Below, one piece after another: positions 46,101 to 57,800 of a stretch of 64,000 bases of DNA. A program made the translations under genes and the position numbers. A model generated the notes under the pieces. It was given only the letters and a program-made list of their open reading frames with translations, did no database searches and was not told the origin of the DNA. This DNA is from Basidiobolus meristosporus CBS 931.73 (Eukaryota; Basidiobolomycota; Basidiobolomycetes; Basidiobolales; Basidiobolaceae), in assembly GCA_002104905.1 (NCBI GenBank), contig MCFE01000187.1:1-64000 (forward strand), given 5' to 3'. How positions within the stretch are numbered: position 1 is the first letter of the stretch; each line of letters opens with the position of its first letter.

Positions 46101-47205
46101 ATCGTGGGTGATTTCGGATGTCGGTTTGCATGCTTTCGGAATCCCGCTTGGCCTTTTGCATAGATCACAAAAATCCACCGTAACACAATATCACTTGTTA
46201 GCGTTCGGATGTTGGTTCTTCTTCACCTCCCATGGTAAAAAAGGCACTAAGCCTCTCTATCACATGGGGCCTCACTCGGAGACGCACAAGAATCTTTCCC
46301 CAACAGACAATCAAGTCGGCCTGTGGCAGCTTGGTGAAGCCAGTCTCATAAATATCATCATACCATTAGATCTCCCTGTTGGTCGATATGCAGTTGGGGT
46401 TACGTAGCATACACAGTTAATATAGGTGGCCGGGTGATATTCCATTCACCTGCCAAATCCACCCCCAGAGATTAGAAATGCATGGCTGAGTTGGGTATGC
46501 ACAGGCGTATTTTCCTTAAGCTCGGTGGGTGGTGATCCAGCCACCAATGAGCATTGCCAAAGACCATGACCATCATTGCACCATTTCGCATGACTGGCAA
46601 CAGGTGGCTGATATGTTGGCTGCCATACTTGAGCTCCAATCAGAACTACTCAATAAGTACTAGTGTCCAGTACAAGAAATCTGGATGCATTGTTTGTTGG
46701 ACAACGACAGCCCGGCATTATTTACCTGACATATTGGGATGGATTGGGTTGTGCAAGTGATAGCCCAGTGGAAAGCTAAATTCAGTGAATGTCGGATGTG
46801 GTAGAATCCTAGATTGATGGCGGATAATCGATATGAAGATCGGCTGGGAGGGATTTGCAAATCAATCTCCATATGGGGAGCATTGGTATGGCAGCACCAT
46901 AGTCACGCCCACCAACCTGAGTAGTAGAGCACCGGCAGTTCTACTGCCAAATTTCATGAGTGTTTGTTGCGTTTAGGGTCGACTTGGCAGGATCAGAGGA
47001 GCAGTAGATGCATATACCCGTGAGTGTCTAATTTGACAGGACGGAAATGTACAGTCAATGATGATTCTATGTTATAGTAACTAGAAAGCTAATATCAACT
47101 GAAGGAGGGACGGGATCGTTCGTATCCACTATACAGTTATATCACTTACCGCATCTTATTCAATTAGGATTGGTGTAATGCTCCTGGTTACCATTTGCAA
47201 TCATT
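43148..47205. other. Gene-poor spacer upstream of NRPS2
   Basis: About 4 kb with only short, mutually overlapping frames. Between 43880 and 44150 a loose motif AATACCAT or ATACCATTRGG recurs several times, without regular period. I see no intact regulator, transporter or tailoring enzyme, and no remnant of an NRPS. Confidence 0.5.
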
Positions 47206-47244
47206 CTGTATACTTTATACATTCATTCTGTAAAAAGTATACAG
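47206..47244. repeat. Perfect 11-bp inverted repeat upstream of NRPS2
   Basis: CTGTATACTTT (47206-47216) and AAAGTATACAG (47234-47244) are exact reverse complements with a 17-nt spacer, about 690 bp before the NRPS2 start. It could be a binding site for a dimeric regulator or a chance hairpin. I did not see it upstream of NRPS1. Confidence 0.5.
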
Positions 47245-47879
47245 ATGGTGCGTTTTCTTTGGTTTTTAGGAAACAGATATGAACCCTTCAAGTGACTTCG
47301 CGGGTCGAGCTGATGGTTTCCAATCAATTAGGCTCTTTGAAATCCAAATACAAGAGTCACTACTAAACTCGCGCAAGCCATAATCAATTCGTACAGTTTT
47401 GTGCTAGACAGTGCTGTAGGCGTACTAGATTATAATATCATATTTGCTAACGCTGATGTGCAGATCATCTCCACATCTTATGGGAATAGAATTGGGATTT
47501 GAGCCTGTGTAATGTTCCAGGTTATTAAGGCCCCTGACCAGTTGTAGTATTCTACCAACGCTGACAGAATGAATGGGTTTTGTTTGGATTTGAGGTAATA
47601 GGAATGGCCCCATCACGATTCATCGATTGACAGATCATGCCAAATACAGAAGTGGTTTGGAAGGTCAGATTATAGATTTTGAGCTATTCTAATGCTTAGG
47701 AAACCAAATTCAAGAATCGCCACCAAGTCTGCATATGGCTCCTAATCATATTTCGCCTAACACGAATGGTACATGTCGTATGGGGCAACAAGTGGCGAAT
47801 ATCCAATGTAGAATAAGCTAGGAGCCAACCCTGGTATCCCAATGGATTGAGAAACATCGGCCGGGGAACCATTCTCAGC

Positions 47880-47887
47880 TATAAAAG
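47880..47887 (+). promoter_or_regulatory. TATA box of NRPS2
   Basis: TATAAAAG, followed by GCCAT as at NRPS1, lies 55 nt before the ATG at 47935. Most of the leader sequence between differs from NRPS1, so conservation of the box, spacing and the CAACAATGAACTC start context is meaningful. Confidence 0.7.
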
Positions 47888-47934
47888 CCATACTCCCAAG
47901 TGTTTTTGTGCACCATCTACTGGAAGTCCCAACA

Positions 47935-50900
47935 ATGAACTCATTGAATACTAGCGTTTGCCAATTCCCACATTTGCTGGCTCGTGAGTCAGAGCAAATT
48001 GCTGCGATGGTTGAGTTTCATGCTAGTGAAATCATAGTCCTAGACTTGAGTTCGATCCACCAGTTTACTGCTTTCCAAGGGGCTGCTGACATTGAAGAGG
48101 CCTTGATAATCGCTACCTGGGTAATTATGCTGAACTCGTATACTGGAAGCTCAGACATTACCTTCGGGACAGGCTTTCCTCATCGAGAATCATCAGGGTT
48201 GTTTTTGAAGGATTTGCGAGTCTTCCAGTCAACTTATGATCAAGAAATCGAAAAACTGTATGTTTGGAGCTGGCTAAAGCATATAGCAAATACCCATATT
48301 CAGGGTGTCAGTTCCAAAGATACTGCCGCCTTCAGTATCCGAGATGCCCTCAATTTCAACACTTACATTATCTTCAATGAAAAAATAGGCTCAATAGATA
48401 TGAGCAATCTTAAGGTATTGTACTATTTACATGAAAGATGCGTTATTATAAATGCTGAAGTTCTCCACTTTGATAAGCAATTTGCCATCTGCATAGAAGG
48501 GTACTTGTGTAAGAGTAGCATGACTATTCGTATGATTTTCGCAAACAGCTATCTCCAACAAGACCACGGGGTGTTACTTGTCGATCAATTTACTCATATT
48601 GCTAAAACACTGCTTAACAATCTTGATGCACCCTTGAATACTCTCAATTGGACTCCTGAAAACGAAAAACACTTATTCTTGACTGAATGGCAGCAAGGCA
48701 AGCCGAATTATGTTCAAGTACTTGATGATAGTTGCATCCATCATCTGATTGAGGAGCAAGTCAAGAGGACACCAAATAGTATCGCCCTTCAATTTGAGGA
48801 CAAAGAATTGGTCACATACTCAGAGTTGAACAAACGGGCCAATAAGCTTGCTCATACGCTGATCCAGATTGGTGTACAACCCGACAACGTGGTACCAGTA
48901 TGCATCGAGAAATCCATCCATATGGTGGTTGCTATCCTGGCGGTCCTTAAGGCCGGGGCTGCCTATGTGCCCCTCGATCCTGAATACCCAAAAGATCGGA
49001 TTCATTTCATCATACGAGATACAAATGCTAGTGTTTGTATCACCACAAGCAATTTGCAGAGGATGTTTGCTGAGGGACAAACCCTTCGATCGCTGACGGT
49101 GGATGAGTTCGATTTCTGTGGTGACGAGCGGTCCGAGTTGAACCCCGTCATCCCTGGGTTGAAGTCCTCAAATCTTTGCTACCTAATCTTCACCTCAGGC
49201 TCCACCGGAAAGCCCAAAGGTGTTATGCTAGAACACCGTTGCGTCGTCAATTACGTAGCTGCTCACCAGAAGATTCTGGATTTGTCCCAGGATGACCGGT
49301 TCCTCCAGTTCGCCAACTACACCTTTGATGCGTCCATACTTGATCTGTTCGTGAATCTGACCACTGGATCCCGTCTATGCTTGGCATCGAAGAACAATTT
49401 GCTCACAGATCTCCCCGGAATGATGAACCTGATGAAGGTTACTGCAGCACAGCTGACCACAACCGTGGCTTCCCTGGTGGATCCGAGCTCCGTGCCTACG
49501 CTCAAGCTACTTCAGCAAGGAGGTGAGATGCTCACCAAATCCGTAAGGGATGCTTGGGCCAGCAAAGTCAAGTTGCATAATGGCTACGGCCCGACCGAAA
49601 CCGCAGTCTACACCATCATCAAGCAGTCATTGAAGCCATCGACCTCCTGTGCCAATATCGGGTGGCCCATTGGCCGCAGCAAAGTTCTCATCCTGAATGA
49701 TAGGTTGGAGCTGATCCCATTGGGGGCAGTGGGTGAGCTTTGCATTGGTGGACCACAGCTTGCTCGAGGATATCTCAATCGACCTGATCTGACGGAAAAG
49801 AGCTTCGTCAGCTCCCCATTCAATCATGGCGAACGACTGTACAGAACAGGGGATCTGGGAAGATTCAACCCCGATGGCTCGATCACCATCCTTGGGCGGA
49901 AGGATAATCAAGTCAAGTTGAACGGGCTGAGAATAGAAATAGAGGAAATAGAGCATGTATTGAACCAATCCCCAGAGGTTAGCCGCGTATCGGTCAGACT
50001 GTTGAATCGGAAGTCGAAGACATCCAAGGTGAGTAAAGTGCTGGTGGCTTTTGTAACTTTCGTCAACAAAATGTCCGATGAAGAGTCAGTATCTGTTCTT
50101 GAGTTGACAAGCTGCCCAGAAGTGGGTCAAGTACAAGAGTCTGTTCGAAAACAGCTTCCACCATATATGGTGCCTACAGTGTGGGTGCCGTTGACAAAAA
50201 TGCCCATCAATACTAGCGGAAAGACCGACTTGAAGACTTTGGAACTCTTGTACACAAGCCTCGAAACTGCTCAAGACGTCAAAGAGGCCAAAGACATGCC
50301 CACCTCCGCGATGGAAGTGCTACTGCAAGAGGCTTGGGGTGAGGTGTTGAATGTTGAAAAGTCTTCCATCGGCACTGGTGACTCCTTCTATCATTTGGGG
50401 GGCGACTCGATCTCCGCCATCCAAATATCCGCCCAATGCCGTCAAAATGGGGTGGAGGTGTCTGTCCAGAGCATATTGCAACACCCCACCATCCGTCAGC
50501 TGGCAAACTATGCTCGGTTCACGACATTGGCGCTAGAGAAGCAGAGCATAGAGGAGGATGAGGAGGAGGATTGGAGTGACATTCCGTTCACCCCAATCCA
50601 GCACCAGTTCTTTGGTGTCACCCAGCCTGAAGTCAATCACTTCCATTTGTCGTGGTTGGTGAGTGTCAGGCATCCAATCGAGCTACCTGCACTGAGAGGT
50701 GCGCTATTTGAGCTGATTGGCCATCACGATATGCTCAGGACTCGTTTCACCCAAGAACTAGGTCGCTGGAGACAATGGCTGGCTTCCAATGAACAGACTA
50801 ATTTCGAGGTGCAGCGGCATCGAGTCTCTGGTGTTGAAGAGCTGAAGTCGAGTGTACTGAAAACACAACGAAGCCTCAACGTTGAGACCGGGCCAGTATC

Positions 50901-51836
50901 ATCGTTTGTGATCTACGATCTACCATCCGGTGAGCAGCTGCTATTCATGACCATCCATCATTACATCATTGATCTTGTTTCGTGGCGTATCTTTTGGGAG
51001 GATCTGGAAAAGCTGCTGAGCGGACAGTCCTTGTCATACAAAACACTGTCATTCAGAAAGTGGAGCAAGCTGCTACAAAAGCACGCAGAGTCCTTGACGA
51101 GTGAGGACTGGCCGCAACAAGCGCTAATCGAGCCGTTGGATATTGATATGTCCAAGCTTTCTCTGAATACCATGGAAACGGTAGAAACATTATCGTTCAC
51201 GCTGGATAGTGAGTACACTGCCCTCATGTTCGGTAGAAGCAATGATGCTTACGGGACGGAGGCCGTTGACTTCATGCTTGCCACTCTCGCCACCTCATAC
51301 TGTGATGTGTTCCAGACCGATTCGATTACCTTTGCAACGGAAGGTCACGGACGTGAGCCATGGGATGACTCCATCGATGTGTCCCGGACAATTGGATGGT
51401 TTACCTCCATTTATCCAGTCACCATCCAGCGCAAGCGTGGGGATTCTCTGATTGACGTACTGAAGCAGACTAAAGATACCCGTCGAGCAATTCCTAACCA
51501 CGGATTGGACTATGGACTTCTTCGCTATCTAAACTCGGAGCTATCCTCTAGATATAGTAGCGATCGCTTCCAGGTTGGCTTCAATTATTTTGGACGCTTC
51601 CAGCATCTGGAGAAGGGTCGCTCTCTGTTCCAGCAAGCTGCGGAGCAGTACACGTTCGATTTGAATATGATTGGTCCCAAGTGGAGAAGAATGAATGCTA
51701 TCGAGGTTGAGGTCACCGTACAACGTGACAATCTGAGTGCCTCGATATCTTACAGCAACCAGCTACATCATGAGAAGCAGATCAGCCAATGGCTGCAGGC
51801 ATGGAAGAGGGACTTGATGGAGGCAGTCCAGATTAG
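47935..51836 (+). other. NRPS2 module 1: partial C-A-T-E
   Basis: Residues 1-222 are a partial C domain related to, but clearly diverged from, that of NRPS1. From about 48596 the DNA becomes nearly identical. A1 has the same pocket residues (DALQQGGVYK), followed by T1 (LGGDSIS) and E1 (HHYIIDLVSW, EGHGRE). First residue and its D configuration should match NRPS1. Confidence 0.9.
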
Positions 51837-54800
51837 TGGCAACAAGAAGAAGAGAGAACTGACCGTCTCAGACATCCCGTTGCTCTGCCTCAATGCTCAT
51901 CAATTGCACGGACTGTTGGAAGAGGTTGCTGCAAAATGTGGCGAAGAGTTTGTGCAAAACATAGAGGACATGTATCCCTGTTGCGCAATGCAGGAGGGCC
52001 TGATCGTCGGGAATGCCCGCTCAGCCTCATCGTATCATGTTCAAGATGTGTACACTCTGCCGGATGGAGTGGACGAGGAACAACTTCTCTCAGCCTGGAG
52101 ATCCACAGTCAATGATCTACCCATACTGCGCACCGTGTTTATCGAGAATTCTTACTCCTCACCCACGTTAGGAGCATATCTCCAAGTCGTTCTGCGACAT
52201 GTTGATGTCGATTTCCAGCGCATATATCCAGAGAGTCAGGATATCGAAGATGCTGCACTGAACAAATATCTGGAAGCTGATGTAGCCAAAGGATTTCCGC
52301 TTGGCCGGCCCAACATACGATTATGCTTGATACAGGGTGAGAAGAATCGGATGATTATCAGTCGTCATCATGCTATCAATGATGGTTGGTCGGACAAAAT
52401 CACCATGGCCTACTTGGAAGCCGTCTTTAACAGTACTTCAAGGCCAGCAGTGATCCCATACAAGGAGTATATCTCCTATTGCGTTAAGCAGAATGGCTCA
52501 TTGAGCAACGAAGAGGGTGCTGAGTACTGGTCAACCTATCTAGCCGGTATTGATGCCAGCATCTTTCCTAAGCTTGGTGAGACAAATGCCCGTGCTGGTC
52601 ATCACCAAGTTGTGTTCAGATCACAAATTCCCATGCAGGTGCTGAAGGACTTTTCGAAGAAGGCCGGTGTAACCACGCTTACCTTATTACAGGCAGCTTG
52701 GGGAATGATATTGCAGCCCTACTATGGAAAGGAGGACTTCGTGTATGGCGTGCTCACGAATGGCCGCAATATTTCCATGAAGCAGATCAATCACGTAGTT
52801 GGTCCGTGCATCAACACCACCCCATTAAGGATTCAGTGTCATCCAAGCACCAAGATCATGGATTGGCTAAGATCACTGCATCAAAGCATGGTGGCCCGGA
52901 TTCCATACGAGCATTGTGGTCTAAGACTGATCAAGCAATGGTGCAAACAGAGGAATTCCCAGGTCGGTTTTGATGCTATTCTCAACTTTCAGTTGTCCGA
53001 GAAAGATGATGCAAGGCAAAAGGTGACCTTCGAAATGGAGAGAATAATCGAGCCCACTGAGTATAGGCTTTGTCTTAACGCATGGAAAGAAGGGGATAAG
53101 CTCGCCTTCAGGTTGGACTTTGACAATGCTACACTGACCAGCCACCTGGCCAATCATTTACTAGATCGCTTGGACGCTGTGATTGGTGCCATTGCTGTTG
53201 CTGATGGTGAATCTACCGTTGCTGACATTCCATATATGTCAAATGTGGAAAGCAGCTTGATCCAGTCATTCGCTACTGGTTGCAATCAAGTCGATCCCAC
53301 GTTGGAATGTTTGCACCACTTATTTGAAAAGCAGGTGGCAAAGACACCCAACAACATTGCCATCCGTTATGAGAGTGATCAGCTTCTTACCTACAATGAC
53401 CTTAACAAGCAATCGAATCGGTTGGCCCACTACCTGGTTAGTCAAGGAGTTGGACCAGAGTCAATTGTGATGTTGTGTCTGGACAAATCGGTAGAAATGA
53501 TAGTGGCTATGCTGGGAGTGCTCAAAGCTGGAGGCGCGTACGTACCAATAGACCCAGCAAGTCCTGTTGAGAGATCGAGATTTGTACAGAGGGAAACAAA
53601 GGCATCGATTGTAATAACTAAAAGCTTGCTCAAGGAGAAATTCGAAGACATCGCTCTGGTGTTAATTGACAGCGAAATAAGTGTATTCAGTACCTATCCA
53701 TTTGATAATCTACGCAGCAGGGAAGTCACCGAAAAAAATCTATGCTATATATTGTACACCTCAGGGTCGACGGGAACACCGAAGGGTGTGATGCTGGAGC
53801 ATTCTTCCGTGGTCAGTTTCATTCATTCAATCCACCAAAGGTATCAACTTACCGCTGAAGACTCGATTCTGCAGTTTGCCAACTACACCTTCGACGCATC
53901 TGTATTTGAAATCTATGCACCGCTGGCTATTGGCGCGTCTGTGGTCATGGCACGCAAGGATTATCTGCTTACGAATCTAGAGGATTGGGTCAACAGACTG
54001 AGGGCAACATTTTTGATGCTGACCCCCACCATTGCAACCATGGTCGACCCACTCAAGGTGCCTTCGGTGAAGCACCTGATGTTCATTGGTGAGATGCTGA
54101 CAACCACCGCGCGCAACATCTGGTCACCTCATGTTGAGATCAGTAATGGCTATGGCCCGACTGAATCCACTGTTCTCATGACAGTCAACACTCGGATGGA
54201 TTCAGCCACATCGTGCTCGAATGTCGGACTACCCGTTGGTAACAACAGAATATACATTCTTGGTGCTGACCGCCAACCGGTGCCACTTGGAGTGGTTGGT
54301 GAACTCTGTGTAGCTGGTCCTCAATTAGCTCGGGGCTATCTTAATAGACCTGATCTCACTGGGAAGGCATTTGTCCCTGGTCCATTTGTGTCTGAGGAGC
54401 GCCTGTACTGTAGTGGAGATCTTGCTCGATTCAATGCGGATGGATCAGTGGAGCTGATTGGGAGAATAGACAATCAGGTCAAGATTCACGGATTGCGGAT
54501 TGAATTAGATGAGATAGAGCATGCCCTTCACGAATACCCCAGAGTGGCCAGAGCATGTGTAATTCCACTGGTCACTGATGCGGAGACGAATCATAAATCA
54601 TTGACTGTCTTTATTACATTCCATGATCTAATTGACTCTAGTCTCGCATTATGTACACCTGGGGGAAATAACAGTGTATTACTTGCTTCCTATGCCAAGG
54701 AGGCCAGATCGCTTATCAGGAAGAAACTACCCTCCTATATGATTCCTAACATCTGGGTGCCACTCAATAATATGCCCTTCACGGCTAGTGAGAAGATTGA

Positions 54801-57800
54801 TCGAAAAATGCTGGTATCTCTTTTTGCCACTTTTTCCAAAGACGATTTGATGCTTTTGAGTATTTCTGATGACGTTAGTCACGTTGGGCCTAGAACAGTA
54901 GTGGAGCAGAATTGGACGAAACTCTGGTCATCGGTGCTCAATATTCCTGCCAATGCTATAGGTGTTCATGATTCGTTCGTTAATCTTGGAGGTGACTCTA
55001 TTTTGGCCATCAGATTGGTGGGGGCTGCTCATAAGGCTGGATATGCCTTAACCGTACAGGATCTATATACTTATCCAACCATAGCTGAGATTGCCGAGAC
55101 TAGTGTGCTTGTTGATTCGGATATATTGGCAGCCAAGACCATTGCGCGGTATTCACTTCTCAACCTTGATCCAGCTCAACTTGAATACCTGCTTGAGTGT
55201 GACTTACGCCCAAATGGCATAAACTATGATGACGTGGAAGACATGTATCCATGTTCACCTATGCAAGAAGCGCTGATGGCCCTGAGTATAAAAGACCAAT
55301 CCAGCTATCTCACTCGGCAAGTTTACAGATGTGGACCTAATGTGGACATCGAACGACTTCGTGCTTCCTGGCAAACCGTTATCGAGGCCAATCCTATTCT
55401 ACGAACAGTCATTATTTTCAGTACCTCTGGTATTACGCATCTCAATGGTATACAAGTTGTACTTCGTGGTGAAGGTATGGAGTGGAATGTCCATGAGTAT
55501 GAAGATAATGCCTCTCTGGAAAGCAGTCTACCTCAAGCTTTAGCTGAAGACAAATCAAGAGGAATTCGCCTTGGTCAGCCCCTGATCCGGTTCAGTCTAC
55601 TGAAGTCCAAGGAAACTACTACATACCTCATATGGACTATTCACCATGCACTGTATGATGGTTGGTCCATGAATCATATAATAACTGATGTTATTACAGC
55701 ATACCAGGGCCACGACCTGTCGGTCAGACCATCTTACAGTGAATATATCAAATACCTCATGAATCAAGACAAGAACGAATCTCTTTGGTTCTGGAAAAAT
55801 ACACTTGATTCCACCACTGAGACTTACTTAGTGAGAGGTATACCTACTCCTGGAGCGACATCACTGCCCTCCAGGGTTAGTGAAAAGCTTCAGGTTGATT
55901 TCTCATCCATAACCAGCGTTCATAATATTACAGCAGCCAGCATTGCTTACTTGGCCTGGGCACTTGTGCTAAAGGTCCATACTGGTAGTTCTGATGTGGT
56001 ATTTGGAGTGGTGAACTCCGGAAGAAGTATTCCCCTTCATAACATTCAAGATATTTGTGGACCGTGCATCACGACGTTACCAATCCGTGTTACTTTCTCG
56101 GATAACGTGTCGCTTTTGGAAATACTACAGTCGATCCATGGTACGCAGATACAGCAATACCGCTACCAATCCATCAGCCTGCAGGAAATTCTCGAGCATT
56201 GCCACCACGTGGGAGAAAAAGCCCTTTTTGATTCCCTTTTGGTAGTTCAAAACATCCCTCAGAAAAGTGAGGATGAAGGATTGGCTACAATCGGACTCCA
56301 TAAATCAATAGCCTCAATGCCAATTGACTATCCAATTGTTATGGAAATCAATATTACTGGAACCATCCACAGTGTTGATCTCACTTATGACGAGCAAGCG
56401 GTGACTACGTTTGAAGCAACTTGGATAATGAAGCACTTCGTGGAAGCTATCAAAGTGATTCTACATAATCTTAACAGCACAGTGAAAAGTGTTCGCCTAT
56501 TGACATGGGAGGAAACTTCAATAATGCAGAATTGGAATCTGATTGAACAAATACAAAACAAGTTGTGTTGTATCCATGAGTTATTCGAGCAGCAAGCACT
56601 CCTCCATCCAGATAATTGGGCTCTTCAATTTGAAGATGAGGTTTCCGTAAGCTATTCAGATTTGAATCGAAGAGCTAACCAGCTGGCTCATCATTTGATC
56701 AAGCTTGGTGTCCGTCCAGAGTCAATGGTGCCCTTGTGCCTTGACAAATCTGTCGAAATGGTAGTGGCAATGCTTGCTGTTCTCAAGGCTGGTGGTGCTT
56801 ATGTTCCCCTTGACCCGAACAATCCAGTCGAGCGCAACAGATTCATCCTTGCCGAGACAAATGCACAGGTTGTAGTGACACTGGATGTGTACAGATCCAC
56901 TTTCGACACAGCGACTGTGGTGCTCCTTGACTCCGACCTGGATCGTATTCGCACAAATCCCGAGGATAATCCCGAGGTCACTGGCTTGAGTAGCTCGAAC
57001 CTTTGCTACGTTCTGTTCACCTCTGGCTCAACCGGAACACCGAAGGGAGTGATGCTAGAGCACGCCGCGGTGGTTAGCTTCATTCACGCAATCCAACAAG
57101 AGTACGACTTCAGCCCCAAAGACTCGATACTGCAGTTCGCCAACTACACCTTCGATGCTTCGGTGTTCGAGATATACGTTCCCCTTGCCATTGGAGCTTC
57201 CGTAGCTATGGCACGAAAGGACTACCTACTCACGGATCTTGAGGAATGCATCAGGGAGCTGAGAGCAACATTTTTGATGCTGACCCCTACAATTGCTACC
57301 CTGATTGACCCACTTGAGGTCCCATCGGTACGGAACCTGATGTTCATAGGGGAGATGCTGACAACCACTGCACTGAACAAGTGGTCGCCGTATGTCGACC
57401 TGAGCAACGGTTACGGGCCGACTGAGTCGGCAGTCCTGACGACTGTCAACACGCATATGAGCTCGACTACCTCATGCTCGAATGTAGGCAAGCCAATCGG
57501 AAACAATAGGCTCTATGTTCTCGGTGACGACAACTACCCTGTTCCGTTCGGAGTGGTGGGTGAGCTTTGTGTTGCTGGATCCCAGCTCGCTCGGGGCTAT
57601 CTGAACAGACCTGATCTGACGGATAGCGCGTTCATCACAAGCCCGTTCGTGTCGGCAGAACGTCTGTATAAGACTGGGGACCTTGCTCGATTCAATAGTG
57701 ACGGATCGGTGGAGCTGGTTGGGAGAAAAGATAACCAGATCAAGATTCATGGGCTGAGAATCGAGTTGGATGAAATCGAGCATGCTCTCCATCAGCACTC

